64,000 nucleotides of DNA, from NCBI GenBank assembly GCA_029379225.1, contig JAQYWR010000029.1, positions 33,717 through 97,716 of the forward strand, read 5' to 3'. This document shows, piece by piece, positions 43,427 through 51,648 of this stretch. A model generated the notes under the pieces. That model had not been told where the DNA came from and ran no database searches. It was given only the letters and a program-made list of their open reading frames with translations. This DNA comes from Nostoc sp. S4. GTDB lineage: Bacteria; Cyanobacteriota; Cyanobacteriia; Cyanobacteriales; Nostocaceae. How positions within the stretch are numbered: the first letter of the stretch is position 1; every line of letters begins with the position of its first letter. Made by a program: the position numbers and the translations under genes.

Positions 43427-44185
43427 TCAGCACTTAATAGCACTCCTTGCAGTCCAGCGATAAACAAAGGCTTTGACTGCAAACTCCGGCAAAGCCAACA
43501 TCCGCCGCCAGCGCCAAGGTTCTTGATACAGCCGATATAGCCATTCCAAATTATTATTTCCTAACCAAGCGGGAGCGCGAGTTTTAGTACCCGACCAAAT
43601 ATCAAAACTGCCACCAACGCCAATCCAAATTGCTTGGGGACACAAATGGCGGTTTTCGGCAATCCATAATTCTTGACGTGGCACTCCTAAACCTACAAAA
43701 ATCACTTGTGGTTGTAATTGGGTAAGAGTTTGTTGTAATTGTGCTTCTTCTTCTGGGGAGTGGTAGCCTGAGTGAGTACCTACAATGTTTAAATTTGGAA
43801 CTTGCTGCTGCCAAAACTCTGCTGCAATTGAGGCTACTCCAGGCGCGGCGCCATAGAAAAATACCTTTGCCCCTGTCTTGCACTGTCCAAGTTCTTGTAA
43901 AAGCTTTTCTGCTAATTCAATTCCCGGAAAACGCTGCACTTTTTGCCATAACAGCCAGCGTAAATAGAGAACAACCCCAGCTCCATCTGGAATCACTAGT
44001 TCAGCATTTTTAATTGTCTGAGCGAGAAATTTGTTCCGCTCTGCCTGCATAGTCATTTCTGCATTGAGCGTTACCACATGAGTTCCTCTGCCTTGTTGCA
44101 AGCATTCTAATAACCAGCCTGGATAGTTAGTCATCACATGAACTGGTATCCCCAATACTGAAAATGCTTCAGGCGATTTAGACAT
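43427..44185 (-). CDS. WecB/TagA/CpsF-family glycosyltransferase
   Basis: A 252-residue glycosyltransferase of family GT26. Visible family motifs are VVTLNAEMTM, VIPDGAGVVLYLRWL, FFYGAAPGVASIAA, VFVGLGVPRQELWI and WIGVGGSFDIWSGTKTRAP. Family members transfer N-acetylmannosamine(uronic acid) or related sugars from UDP donors onto lipid-linked intermediates of cell-surface polymers, at the inner face of the membrane. The C-terminal part (APAWLGNNNLEWLYRLYQEP) is the usual membrane-associated segment. No polysaccharide cluster surrounds it. Confidence 0.92.
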   Translation of the reverse strand: MSKSPEAFSVLGIPVHVMTNYPGWLLECLQQGRGTHVVTLNAEMTMQAERNKFLAQTIKNAELVIPDGAGVVLYLRWLLWQKVQRFPGIELAEKLLQELGQCKTGAKVFFYGAAPGVASIAAEFWQQQVPNLNIVGTHSGYHSPEEEAQLQQTLTQLQPQVIFVGLGVPRQELWIAENRHLCPQAIWIGVGGSFDIWSGTKTRAPAWLGNNNLEWLYRLYQEPWRWRRMLALPEFAVKAFVYRWTARSAIKC

Positions 44186-44734
44186 AAGTTATTGTTGATT
44201 TCACACCACATTTCCTTGAAGGTTAAGTTTATCAAATATTTTTATCAGGGAAGAAGAATTAAAGACGAGTCGCTCCAGTTTTCGTTATTAGACTCGTCAG
44301 TCACTTCCTACTTTAGGGTACGACCGCCTCCTAGACAGCAATAACTGCAACAATAGAAAGCATAATTTAACTAATTAGCCTTGGGTGCTTGTACTTCGAC
44401 TAAACCAGTCGCAATTTTATTGTTAAAGTCTAATGTTAACAAAGGCTGTGGCAATACCCTTGATGTTAGCTTTACTCAAATTGCATTTCCATGTAGACCT
44501 GCACAAGGATACTCAGACCACACGCGAAGCGTTGGCCGTGGTGGGGAATTGCATGACAATTAATGGGACATCAAGTGCCTTTAATTGTTAGGACTGTATT
44601 GCTTTTTGACGTAGGATTTGAGTTATTCAGGTGTGACACCTCTATACACAGAATATCTTTAAATCTGCGCTTCTCAAGACTTTTTAGTAAACTCGACTTT
44701 ACAGTTAAGGTAGTGTAACGGGCTGAAGTTGGCT
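44186..44734. other. Intergenic region with a possible small gene remnant
   Basis: There is no intact gene. On the minus strand, 44371-44472 reads VKLTSRVLPQPLLTLDFNN followed by KIATGLVEVQAPKAN and a stop, preceded by a stop codon. It looks protein-like but I cannot name the family. A G+C-richer patch with CGCGAAGCG follows near 44522. Confidence 0.35.
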
Positions 44735-45454
44735 ATGAGTAAAATTCGTATCGCTCTGATTGAAGATCATGACCTGACTCGTGTGGGAATTCGCACAGCA
44801 CTGCTACAAAAGGATGAAATTGAAGTTGTAGGAGAAGCTGCCAATGCTGCTGAGGGGTTAAAAATGTTAAAAGTGCTACAACCAGATATTGCCATAGTAG
44901 ATATTGGTTTACCAGATAAAGATGGCATTGAGTTGACACGGGAGGTAAAATCTACTACTAATAGCGAAGAGTTAAGCACAAGGGTGTTAATTTTGACACT
45001 AAGGGATAATAGAGAAGCGGTATTGGCAGCTTTTGCTGCTGGGGCAGACTCCTACTGTATGAAGGATATCAAATTTGATAATTTGCTGGAAGCAGTACGA
45101 GTAACATACAATGGCAACGCGTGGATCGATCCGGCGATCGCTCGAATTGTATTACAACAAGCACAACAAAACCCCCAAAAGTCGGAATCGGCTTCTGTTG
45201 ATAGCAAGACCGTTGCTTCTAACCCTGAGTTGACGGAGAATCTAGAAGGAATTGAACCTTACACCCTGACAGAAAGGGAGTTAGAAGTGTTACAGTTGAT
45301 TGTCGAAGGTTGTAGCAATGCAGTAATTGCGGAAAGACTTTACATCACTGTTGGAACTGTTAAAACTCACGTCCGCAATATCTTGAATAAGCTATGTGCC
45401 GATGACCGTACCCAAGCAGCAGTCCGTGCCTTGCGTTCTGGGTTAGTAGGATAA
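44735..45454 (+). CDS. NarL/FixJ-family response regulator
   Basis: A 239-residue two-component regulator. The receiver domain covers residues about 1-125 with IEDHD at the N-terminus, phosphoacceptor Asp56 in IVDIGLPD, and the switch Thr and Lys in ILTLRD and YCMKD. A polar linker is followed by a LuxR-type helix-turn-helix at about 180-235 (LTERELEVLQLIVEGCSNAV, VGTVKTHVRNILNKL). No cognate kinase is adjacent; the nearest partners are the RsbU- and RsbW-like genes 157 bp downstream, which may belong to the same signalling route. The ATG at 44735 is preferred to the TTG at 44729. Confidence 0.92.
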   Translation: MSKIRIALIEDHDLTRVGIRTALLQKDEIEVVGEAANAAEGLKMLKVLQPDIAIVDIGLPDKDGIELTREVKSTTNSEELSTRVLILTLRDNREAVLAAFAAGADSYCMKDIKFDNLLEAVRVTYNGNAWIDPAIARIVLQQAQQNPQKSESASVDSKTVASNPELTENLEGIEPYTLTERELEVLQLIVEGCSNAVIAERLYITVGTVKTHVRNILNKLCADDRTQAAVRALRSGLVG

Positions 45455-45610
45455 AAGTTAAATTTAGCTGACAGTAAACAGTTATCAAGGTTTCAAACAC
45501 TGATAACTGATAACTGTTGACAATGATTAGTTCTGAGTTTTTGTTGGTTCTCAGGTGAGATAAAGGTTATACTATCTCGCCATTAAAATAGTTGAAAAAT
45601 AAAGTCAAAT

Positions 45611-47284
45611 ATGGCTGAGACAGGGGTGGACAAACTTAAGCTCATGGTCGTAGACGATGAGCCGGATAACTTAGATTTACTCTACCGCACTTTTAGGCGA
45701 GATTTTCAAGTATACAAAGCTAATCATGCTTTTGCTGCTTTGGAAATCTTAGATAAAGTTGGCGAGATGGCTGTGATTATTTCCGATCAAAGAATGCCAG
45801 AAATGAGTGGCAGCGAATTTTTTAGTCGGATAGTGGAACGGTTTCCGGACACAATTCGGATTTTATTAACTGGTTTTACTGATGTGGAAGATTTGGTAGA
45901 CGCAATTAACTCTGGTCAGGTGTTCAAGTACATCACTAAACCCTGGAATCCGGAGCGACTGAGGGCGTTAGTTGAGCAAGCTACGGATACATACCGCTTA
46001 GTGAAGAAGCGCACCCAAGAGTTAGGCCGAGCTTTACGGCGAGAATCCTTGTTTAATGCCGTAACAACGGCAATTCGGGAGTCTTTAGACTACGAAAGTA
46101 TGCTGCAAAAGACTGTAGCAACTATCGGACAAACATTTGAAGCCACCAGCTGTTTGCTCAGACCAATAGAGGGCGATCGCCTGACACCAGACCTATTTTC
46201 ATACCACGATCCTGAATCTGATGTATTGGATTGCGCTTTCGACACCAATCCTTTAATTGAAAAAGTTCTGCAAACCCGTGATTGTCAACTTGCTCAGGAA
46301 ATATCCGACGGTATCGCTTGTCATCATCTGGTTGTGCCACTTAGCTATCAACAGCACTTAGTGGCTGTACTGGCTCTTTATCAATCGGGACACGATCGCC
46401 CTTGGCAAGACGAAGATATCCAATTAATTGTTGGTGTTGCCGAACAAGCAGCTTTAGCTCTGTCTCAAGCAAAACTCTACCAACGCCTCCAGGAAAAACA
46501 ACAGCAGATTCACACTGAATTGGAGGTGGCTCGTAAAATTCAATACAATCTTCTGCGCCAAACTTTACCTGATATCAAAGGTGTAAAGGTACAAGCCTGC
46601 TGCTACCCAGCGCGGGAAGTTGGAGGGGATTTTTTTGAAGTATTTGTCCATCCCAAAGGCGACTTATGGTTGGCTGTGGGCGACGTTTCTGGCAAGGGTG
46701 TCCCAGCTGCTTTATTTATGGCTAGTGTTATTTCTGTCTTGCGCCGGGAATTATCTCAAGAAGCACCAGCCCAACCAAATATCGTTATGCAGAACCTTAA
46801 CCATGCTCTGAGTGAAGACTTGATTAGTAATAATTATTTCATCACTCTTGTATTAGCTTGTTATACGCCTACTACGAAGGAACTCGTTTACACTAATGCC
46901 GGTCATATCTATCCACTATTATGGTCACACAAAGCGGCATTAGCCGACAGTCCCAATTACCTCAAAGTCCGCAGCGTTCCTTTGGGGATATTGCCCAAAT
47001 GGCAAGCACAGTCTGGTAGCTTGGTTCTCGCTTCTGGAGACACATTATTACTAGCTAGTGATGGTATTACAGAGGCAATGGTATCAAATAGTTATAATGC
47101 AGCGGTAAAAACCGTGTCTGGCGTTGAGCCAGTTGAGCGTTCTATGCTGAATCAGGATGGTCTTTGGCAACTCTTGCAACAAGAGCAAAAACCGCTTTCT
47201 CTTAACCATTTACTAGCTCGCATCCAAGCAGATAACCACGTCCAAGAAGACGATCAAACTATACTCTCACTGGAGATTTTGTAA
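45611..47284 (+). CDS. Receiver-GAF-PP2C (SpoIIE/RsbU-type) phosphatase
   Basis: A 557-residue signalling phosphatase. The receiver domain covers about 10-125 (VVDDEPDN, phosphoacceptor Asp59 in ISDQRMPEM, TGFTD, KPWNP). A helical linker leads to a GAF domain at about 150-290 and then a SpoIIE-type PP2C domain at about 330-557 (PAREVGGDFFEV, VGDVSGKGVPAALFMA, DGITEAM). Such proteins dephosphorylate anti-sigma-factor antagonists in partner-switching systems. The next gene, an RsbW-like kinase, starts 3 nt after the stop, so the two form a tight operon. The receiver links the switch to a histidine kinase encoded elsewhere. Confidence 0.93.
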   Translation: MAETGVDKLKLMVVDDEPDNLDLLYRTFRRDFQVYKANHAFAALEILDKVGEMAVIISDQRMPEMSGSEFFSRIVERFPDTIRILLTGFTDVEDLVDAINSGQVFKYITKPWNPERLRALVEQATDTYRLVKKRTQELGRALRRESLFNAVTTAIRESLDYESMLQKTVATIGQTFEATSCLLRPIEGDRLTPDLFSYHDPESDVLDCAFDTNPLIEKVLQTRDCQLAQEISDGIACHHLVVPLSYQQHLVAVLALYQSGHDRPWQDEDIQLIVGVAEQAALALSQAKLYQRLQEKQQQIHTELEVARKIQYNLLRQTLPDIKGVKVQACCYPAREVGGDFFEVFVHPKGDLWLAVGDVSGKGVPAALFMASVISVLRRELSQEAPAQPNIVMQNLNHALSEDLISNNYFITLVLACYTPTTKELVYTNAGHIYPLLWSHKAALADSPNYLKVRSVPLGILPKWQAQSGSLVLASGDTLLLASDGITEAMVSNSYNAAVKTVSGVEPVERSMLNQDGLWQLLQQEQKPLSLNHLLARIQADNHVQEDDQTILSLEIL

Positions 47285-47287
47285 GTA

Positions 47288-47713
47288 ATGAAAAGTGAGC
47301 TTCAGGTACCAAGTGATTTGAACTTTCTGAATATTGTTGAAAACTGGTTGCTGGGATGCTTGAAAATCCAGCTAGGAGAATCAGTGGATTGGTCGCGCCA
47401 ATCGAGTCGTTTGAGGTTAGCTTTGGTAGAAGCCTACTCAAATGCAGTACGTCATGCCCATAGGGACAAACCAAATTTGCCGATTTTACTGCGTTTGGAA
47501 CTCAAAGACCGAGACCTTGCCCTAGAAGTTTGGGACTACGGCGAAGGCTTTGATATGTCTACATACTACGCTCCGAACCCAGTCGAAAAACAAGAAGGTG
47601 GTTATGGTTGGCTGATTATGAATCGTCTGATGGATAAAGTAGATTACAAGTTGCAAATTAATGGCGCTAATTGTCTCAAGTTAGAAGCTACTTTACCCGA
47701 ATTAGTCAAATGA
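47288..47713 (+). CDS. RsbW-like anti-sigma serine kinase (HATPase)
   Basis: A 141-residue GHKL ATPase with N-box LVEAYSNAVRHAH, G1-type motif VWDYGEGFD and a G2-type GGYGWLIM. It corresponds to RsbW/SpoIIAB-type kinases, which bind and phosphorylate a STAS antagonist or sequester a sigma factor. It lies directly after the RsbU-like phosphatase with a 3-nt gap, so co-translation is likely. No STAS-domain antagonist gene is in the window. The target may be encoded elsewhere. Confidence 0.88.
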   Translation: MKSELQVPSDLNFLNIVENWLLGCLKIQLGESVDWSRQSSRLRLALVEAYSNAVRHAHRDKPNLPILLRLELKDRDLALEVWDYGEGFDMSTYYAPNPVEKQEGGYGWLIMNRLMDKVDYKLQINGANCLKLEATLPELVK

Positions 47714-47741
47714 GTATGTTATAAGCCATAATACTTACTAG

Positions 47742-48170
47742 CTACTTTTGGCGACGTAAAGATAATAACTCTTGAGGTGAAGCTAAGAGTTTGATTCTAG
47801 TATATATAATTTGCTGTTGTTGGTTGAGGATAAATAGCCACAAGACATTTACGCCGCACCAAGACGTTTGTGCTTTGCCTGTTACTTGGACTTGGATATT
47901 ACCGTCTTCCAAAATGTCGCTTATTCCTGTGTTGGGGTAAGCTTTAATGTTTTGGGCTTCTTGCTTTAAGTAAGCAGCGATCGCATCACATCCAACAATA
48001 TCAGATTCTAACGGTGGATGCATCACACCGTCTTCGGCAAATAAAGCCGCAGTTGCGTCAAATTCTCCGGCATTTAATGTTTCAAAATAACGCAGTACAC
48101 TTGCTTGTGTAATTCCCTCAATCTGGAATTCTACTTTCTGTTGTACTGGAGATATTTCAGCAGAGGTCAT
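47742..48170 (-). CDS. Homologue of the orange carotenoid protein C-terminal domain (CTDH)
   Basis: A 142-residue NTF2-fold protein. The sequence IEGITQASVLRYFETLNAGE and the ending IKLLASPQELLSL match the C-terminal domain of OCP. The carotenoid-contact residues are recognisable: Tyr28 in LRYFE, and Trp104 and Trp111 in SWCGVNVLWLF. Cys105, beside Trp104, may correspond to the cysteine that forms intermolecular disulfides in Anabaena CTDH. CTDHs bind keto-carotenoids and deliver them to helical carotenoid proteins. No helical carotenoid protein gene is adjacent. Confidence 0.85.
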   Translation of the reverse strand: MTSAEISPVQQKVEFQIEGITQASVLRYFETLNAGEFDATAALFAEDGVMHPPLESDIVGCDAIAAYLKQEAQNIKAYPNTGISDILEDGNIQVQVTGKAQTSWCGVNVLWLFILNQQQQIIYTRIKLLASPQELLSLRRQK

Positions 48171-48455
48171 AAAATTGCCTGTATCAAGCTAACTAAATAT
48201 TAATTTCAGTACAAAAATCGTTAAAAAGAAAGCCACTATTGAGATAGATTGCCACACATATACAAATCTTTCTCACGATGGAAGTTTTGGTTCGACAAAT
48301 TTTGGTTAAGTCCTCAGCAGATAGATCCCTGATTTCTTAATTAAGTCAGGGATTTGAGATGATAAATGTAAAATAAGTAACAAATATTTATCAAAAAATC
48401 ACTAGATAATGTATAATCTATATGCCTATAGTTAGGCAAATCCAGATAAAAAACA

Positions 48456-50042
48456 ATGAACCAGTGTTCGGTAACCAGCAGCGTAGTTAAAGAAAAAGCT
48501 AGCGAGTTAGGCTTTCATCAAGTTGGAATTGCTGCTGTAGATAGGGTAGATGTCACACAAGCGCAGAGGTTACAAGCATGGATAGCGCAGGGTTATCACG
48601 CTGATATGGAATGGATGACTAACCCAAAGCGTCAGGATATCCGGTTAGTAATGCCAGAAGTGCGATCGCTAATTTGCGTAGTACTAAATTACTACACCTC
48701 ACATCAACGTCCCCAAGGTAAAGAATACGCCAAAATTTCGCGTTATAGCTGGGGAAGGGATTATCACAAGGTGATGCATAAAAAACTTAAACAACTAACC
48801 ACATGGTTAAAATCGCTCGATCAAAGCATTCGTGCAATTTATTATACAGACACAGGGCCAGTGCAAGATAAAGTCTGGGCACAACAAGCCGGAATTGGTT
48901 GGATTGCCAAAAATGGTAACGTGATTACACGCGATTATGGGTCTTGGGTCTTTTTGGGAGAAGTATTGACCAACTTGGAATTAGAGAGCGATCGCCCCCA
49001 TACACAACACTGTGGTAGCTGTAATCGTTGTCTTGAGGCTTGTCCTACGGGTGCAATTACTCAGCCTTTTGTTGTGGATGCTAATCGCTGCATTGCTTAT
49101 CATACAATTGAAAATCGGGCAGAAGAATTACCACAGACACTTATACCCCATTTAGATGGTTGGGTTGCTGGTTGCGACATTTGTCAAGATGTTTGTCCTT
49201 GGAATCAACGTTTTGCTAAGACTACTGATATCGCTGAGTTTACGCCTTATCCTGGGAATCTTGCTCCACAACTGTTAGAATTAGCCCAAATCTCAGATTG
49301 CGAATGGGACAAACGATTTCCAGCATCCGCCTTACGACGGATTAAGCCAGAAATGTTACGACGCAACGCTCGAGCTAATCTTGACGTATCTAGGCCACAG
49401 ATGACCCAAAAAGTAATTATTTTTGATTTTGATGGCACGATTGCAGATACCGTAGATGCCCTTGTAAGTATTGCTAATCGTCTAGCTGTAGATTTTGGTT
49501 ATATACAAATAACCCCAGACCAATTAACCCTACTCAAAAACTTAACATCTAGGGAAATTATTAAGTACTTCGGAGTTTCGCTCTTTAAGATACCTTTTCT
49601 AGTCAAAAAAGTGAAAGGAGAATTAAAAGATAAAATTCCCGAATTAAAGCCAATTCCAGGAATAAAAGAAGCATTAACAGAACTCCAAGCTCAAGGATAT
49701 AAACTGGGAATTATTACTTCTAATTCTAAAGAGAATGTGACTCAGTTCCTCACAATCAATAATTTAAATCACTTATTTGATTTTATATATTCAGGAATTA
49801 CAATTTTTGGGAAAACAACAATTATTAATAATGTGTTAAGACAAAAACAACTCAAACCTCAAGAAGTTATTTATGTGGGAGATGAAACTAGAGATATAGA
49901 AGCATCAAAAAAAGCAAATATTCAAGTAATTGCAGTGACTTGGGGCTTTAATTCATCGGAAGTACTAGCTAAACAAAATCCAGATTATTTAATTCACCAA
50001 CCTAGCGAACTACTGCAAGTCATCAATTCAGAGTTCAATTAA
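48456..50042 (+). CDS. queG: Fusion: epoxyqueuosine reductase (QueG) plus HAD hydrolase
   Basis: A 528-residue fusion. Residues 1 to about 313 are QueG, which reduces epoxyqueuosine to queuosine at tRNA position 34 with cobalamin. The first part has YYTDTGPV (catalytic Asp). The ferredoxin-like clusters are CGSCNRCLEACP and CDICQDVCPWN, followed by the usual ALRRIKPEMLRRNARANL ending. From Met316 a second protein follows without an intervening stop: a HAD-superfamily phosphatase with FDFDGTIADT, IITSNSKEN, GKTTIINN and VYVGDETRDI. The Met316 codon could serve as an internal start, since many genomes carry the HAD gene separately. Confidence 0.9.
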   Translation: MNQCSVTSSVVKEKASELGFHQVGIAAVDRVDVTQAQRLQAWIAQGYHADMEWMTNPKRQDIRLVMPEVRSLICVVLNYYTSHQRPQGKEYAKISRYSWGRDYHKVMHKKLKQLTTWLKSLDQSIRAIYYTDTGPVQDKVWAQQAGIGWIAKNGNVITRDYGSWVFLGEVLTNLELESDRPHTQHCGSCNRCLEACPTGAITQPFVVDANRCIAYHTIENRAEELPQTLIPHLDGWVAGCDICQDVCPWNQRFAKTTDIAEFTPYPGNLAPQLLELAQISDCEWDKRFPASALRRIKPEMLRRNARANLDVSRPQMTQKVIIFDFDGTIADTVDALVSIANRLAVDFGYIQITPDQLTLLKNLTSREIIKYFGVSLFKIPFLVKKVKGELKDKIPELKPIPGIKEALTELQAQGYKLGIITSNSKENVTQFLTINNLNHLFDFIYSGITIFGKTTIINNVLRQKQLKPQEVIYVGDETRDIEASKKANIQVIAVTWGFNSSEVLAKQNPDYLIHQPSELLQVINSEFN

Positions 50043-50526
50043 TAAAAGTGTAGTAGGTTGAAATCTACAGTACTTTCGATCTAAGTCAAGTACATTACCT
50101 TACCCACCCGATCGGGCATTCTTACCAATGCCTTGGCGAGGGGTGTACTACGCTAACTTGGAATCTGCTGCATAATGTCATGAATTAAAAATTTTATTTA
50201 AAATTTTACATATTGCAGAGAAAATCCAGTCAAGTCTTTTTTGGCGATATTTGCTCCAAAATTCGGTGTAAGGGACTTCCAGAGAATAAAGTAACCAATT
50301 TATTTAGATGATAGTTTTCTTTCTCCCCCTGTCCCCCTGCTTACACAACGATTGATTATTTTTTAATTGGAAGTCCCGAAAGCGGATAATTGACGAGCAT
50401 GGGGATAAAAGCCATTTTAAACAAATATCAAACAAAGGAAAAGACTGGTAACAAACTCTACTAAATTATGGTTAGAAATCCGTTAACTTAATGAAACCTA
50501 TATAATGTAATGCAGGCTACATAAAC
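50043..50526. other. Intergenic region upstream of ntcB
   Basis: No gene. It carries the TATAAT-like hexamer at 50501-50506 and the NtcA-type site at 50507-50520. Nothing else is recognised. Confidence 0.5.
50507..50520 (+). promoter_or_regulatory. NtcA-type site GTAN8TAC at the ntcB start
   Basis: GTAATGCAGGCTAC matches GTA-N8-TAC exactly and ends 6 nt before the ntcB ATG. It follows a TATAAT hexamer directly. This is the reverse of the usual activator layout, in which the site lies upstream of the -10 box. It might therefore repress, or be chance. Confidence 0.45.
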
Positions 50527-51474
50527 ATGCGCTTAGAGCAGTTGCAAGCCTTTCTAGCGATCGCCCAAATCGGCAGCTTTCAACAAGCAGCGCGAATATG
50601 TGGTGTTACCCAATCGACGATTAGTCGCCAAATCCAGGCATTAGAAGCAGATTTGGGAATAGAACTGTTTCACAGAACCAGTCATGCCAAGCTGACACTA
50701 GCAGGTGAACGTTTGCTACCTCGTGTCCGCAAAATTTGCCAAGAATGGCAGACAGCCACGGAAGAATTAGGCGATTTGATAGCCGGAAAACAGCCAGAAC
50801 TTTGCATAGCTGCAATTCATTCCTTGTGCGGCTCTTACTTACCACCAGTGTTACAAAAATTTTGTCATGATTATCCAGATGTGCAATTGCGGGTGACTTC
50901 ATTGGGAAGCGATCGCGCCCTGAAAGTCCTCAAAGATGGATTGGTAGATTTAGCAATTGTGATGAATAATCGCTTTTTAACCACTGGTAGAGAAATGGTA
51001 GTAGAAGTACTTTACGATGAACCGATAGAAGTTCTAACGGCAGTCAATCATCCCCTGGCAAAATATGAATTTATCCCTTGGTCAGAGTTGATTCGTTATC
51101 CCCAAGTGGTTTTTAAAGATGGTTATGGGATGCAGCGTTTAATCCAAGATAGATTTGAACGAATGGAGGCTACACTCCAGGCAGCTTTAGAGGTGAATAC
51201 CCTAGATGCCTTTCGGGGAGTAGTGCGTCAAGGTGAACTGATAGCTTTACTACCTCAATCAGCATTAATAGAAGCACGCCAAGACCCTACCCTAGCCATT
51301 CGTTCCCTAGCCGCTAATAGTACTGGTGGTTTGCCAGATGGTTCTAGTTTGACTCGTCGGGTAGTTATGGTCACAACACAAGACCGTCTGCAAATTCCTC
51401 CCATCAAGCACTTTTGGCAACTCGTGCAGGAAAATATCCCAGTCCAAATTGACCAACAGCGATCGGCTTGCTAA
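50527..51474 (+). CDS. ntcB: LysR-type nitrogen-assimilation activator NtcB
   Basis: A 315-residue LysR-type regulator. The N-terminal winged helix (MRLEQLQAFLAIAQIGSFQQ, VTQSTISRQIQALEADLG, ELFHRTSHAKLTLAGERLL) is followed by an effector-binding domain (IAAIHSLCGSYLPPVLQKF, DGLVDLAIVMNNRFL, DEPIEVLTAVNHPLA, GVVRQGELIALLPQSAL). This is the signature set of cyanobacterial NtcB, the activator of nitrate/nitrite assimilation genes that acts with NtcA. Close relatives such as RbcR differ in the effector domain. The nir/nar genes it controls are not in the window. Confidence 0.85.
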   Translation: MRLEQLQAFLAIAQIGSFQQAARICGVTQSTISRQIQALEADLGIELFHRTSHAKLTLAGERLLPRVRKICQEWQTATEELGDLIAGKQPELCIAAIHSLCGSYLPPVLQKFCHDYPDVQLRVTSLGSDRALKVLKDGLVDLAIVMNNRFLTTGREMVVEVLYDEPIEVLTAVNHPLAKYEFIPWSELIRYPQVVFKDGYGMQRLIQDRFERMEATLQAALEVNTLDAFRGVVRQGELIALLPQSALIEARQDPTLAIRSLAANSTGGLPDGSSLTRRVVMVTTQDRLQIPPIKHFWQLVQENIPVQIDQQRSAC

Positions 51475-51648
51475 CTCAGTGAATTAAAAAGTTTTTCCCA
51501 AAGAGCGATCGCTATAAAGCGAGCAACTACGCCATCGCTATCAGCGATCTGTTTCTTTGAAAGAGTTATTCATTGCCTAAAGATAGAAGCTGATGCCCCG
51601 TTTTTATCTAGCGCGTAACTTTCTGCATGAATGCTACTAAAACCCCGA

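Noticed and set aside
44381..44563. 60-residue plus-strand frame
   Set aside because: The opposite strand carries the more protein-like remnant, and the plus frame has no support.
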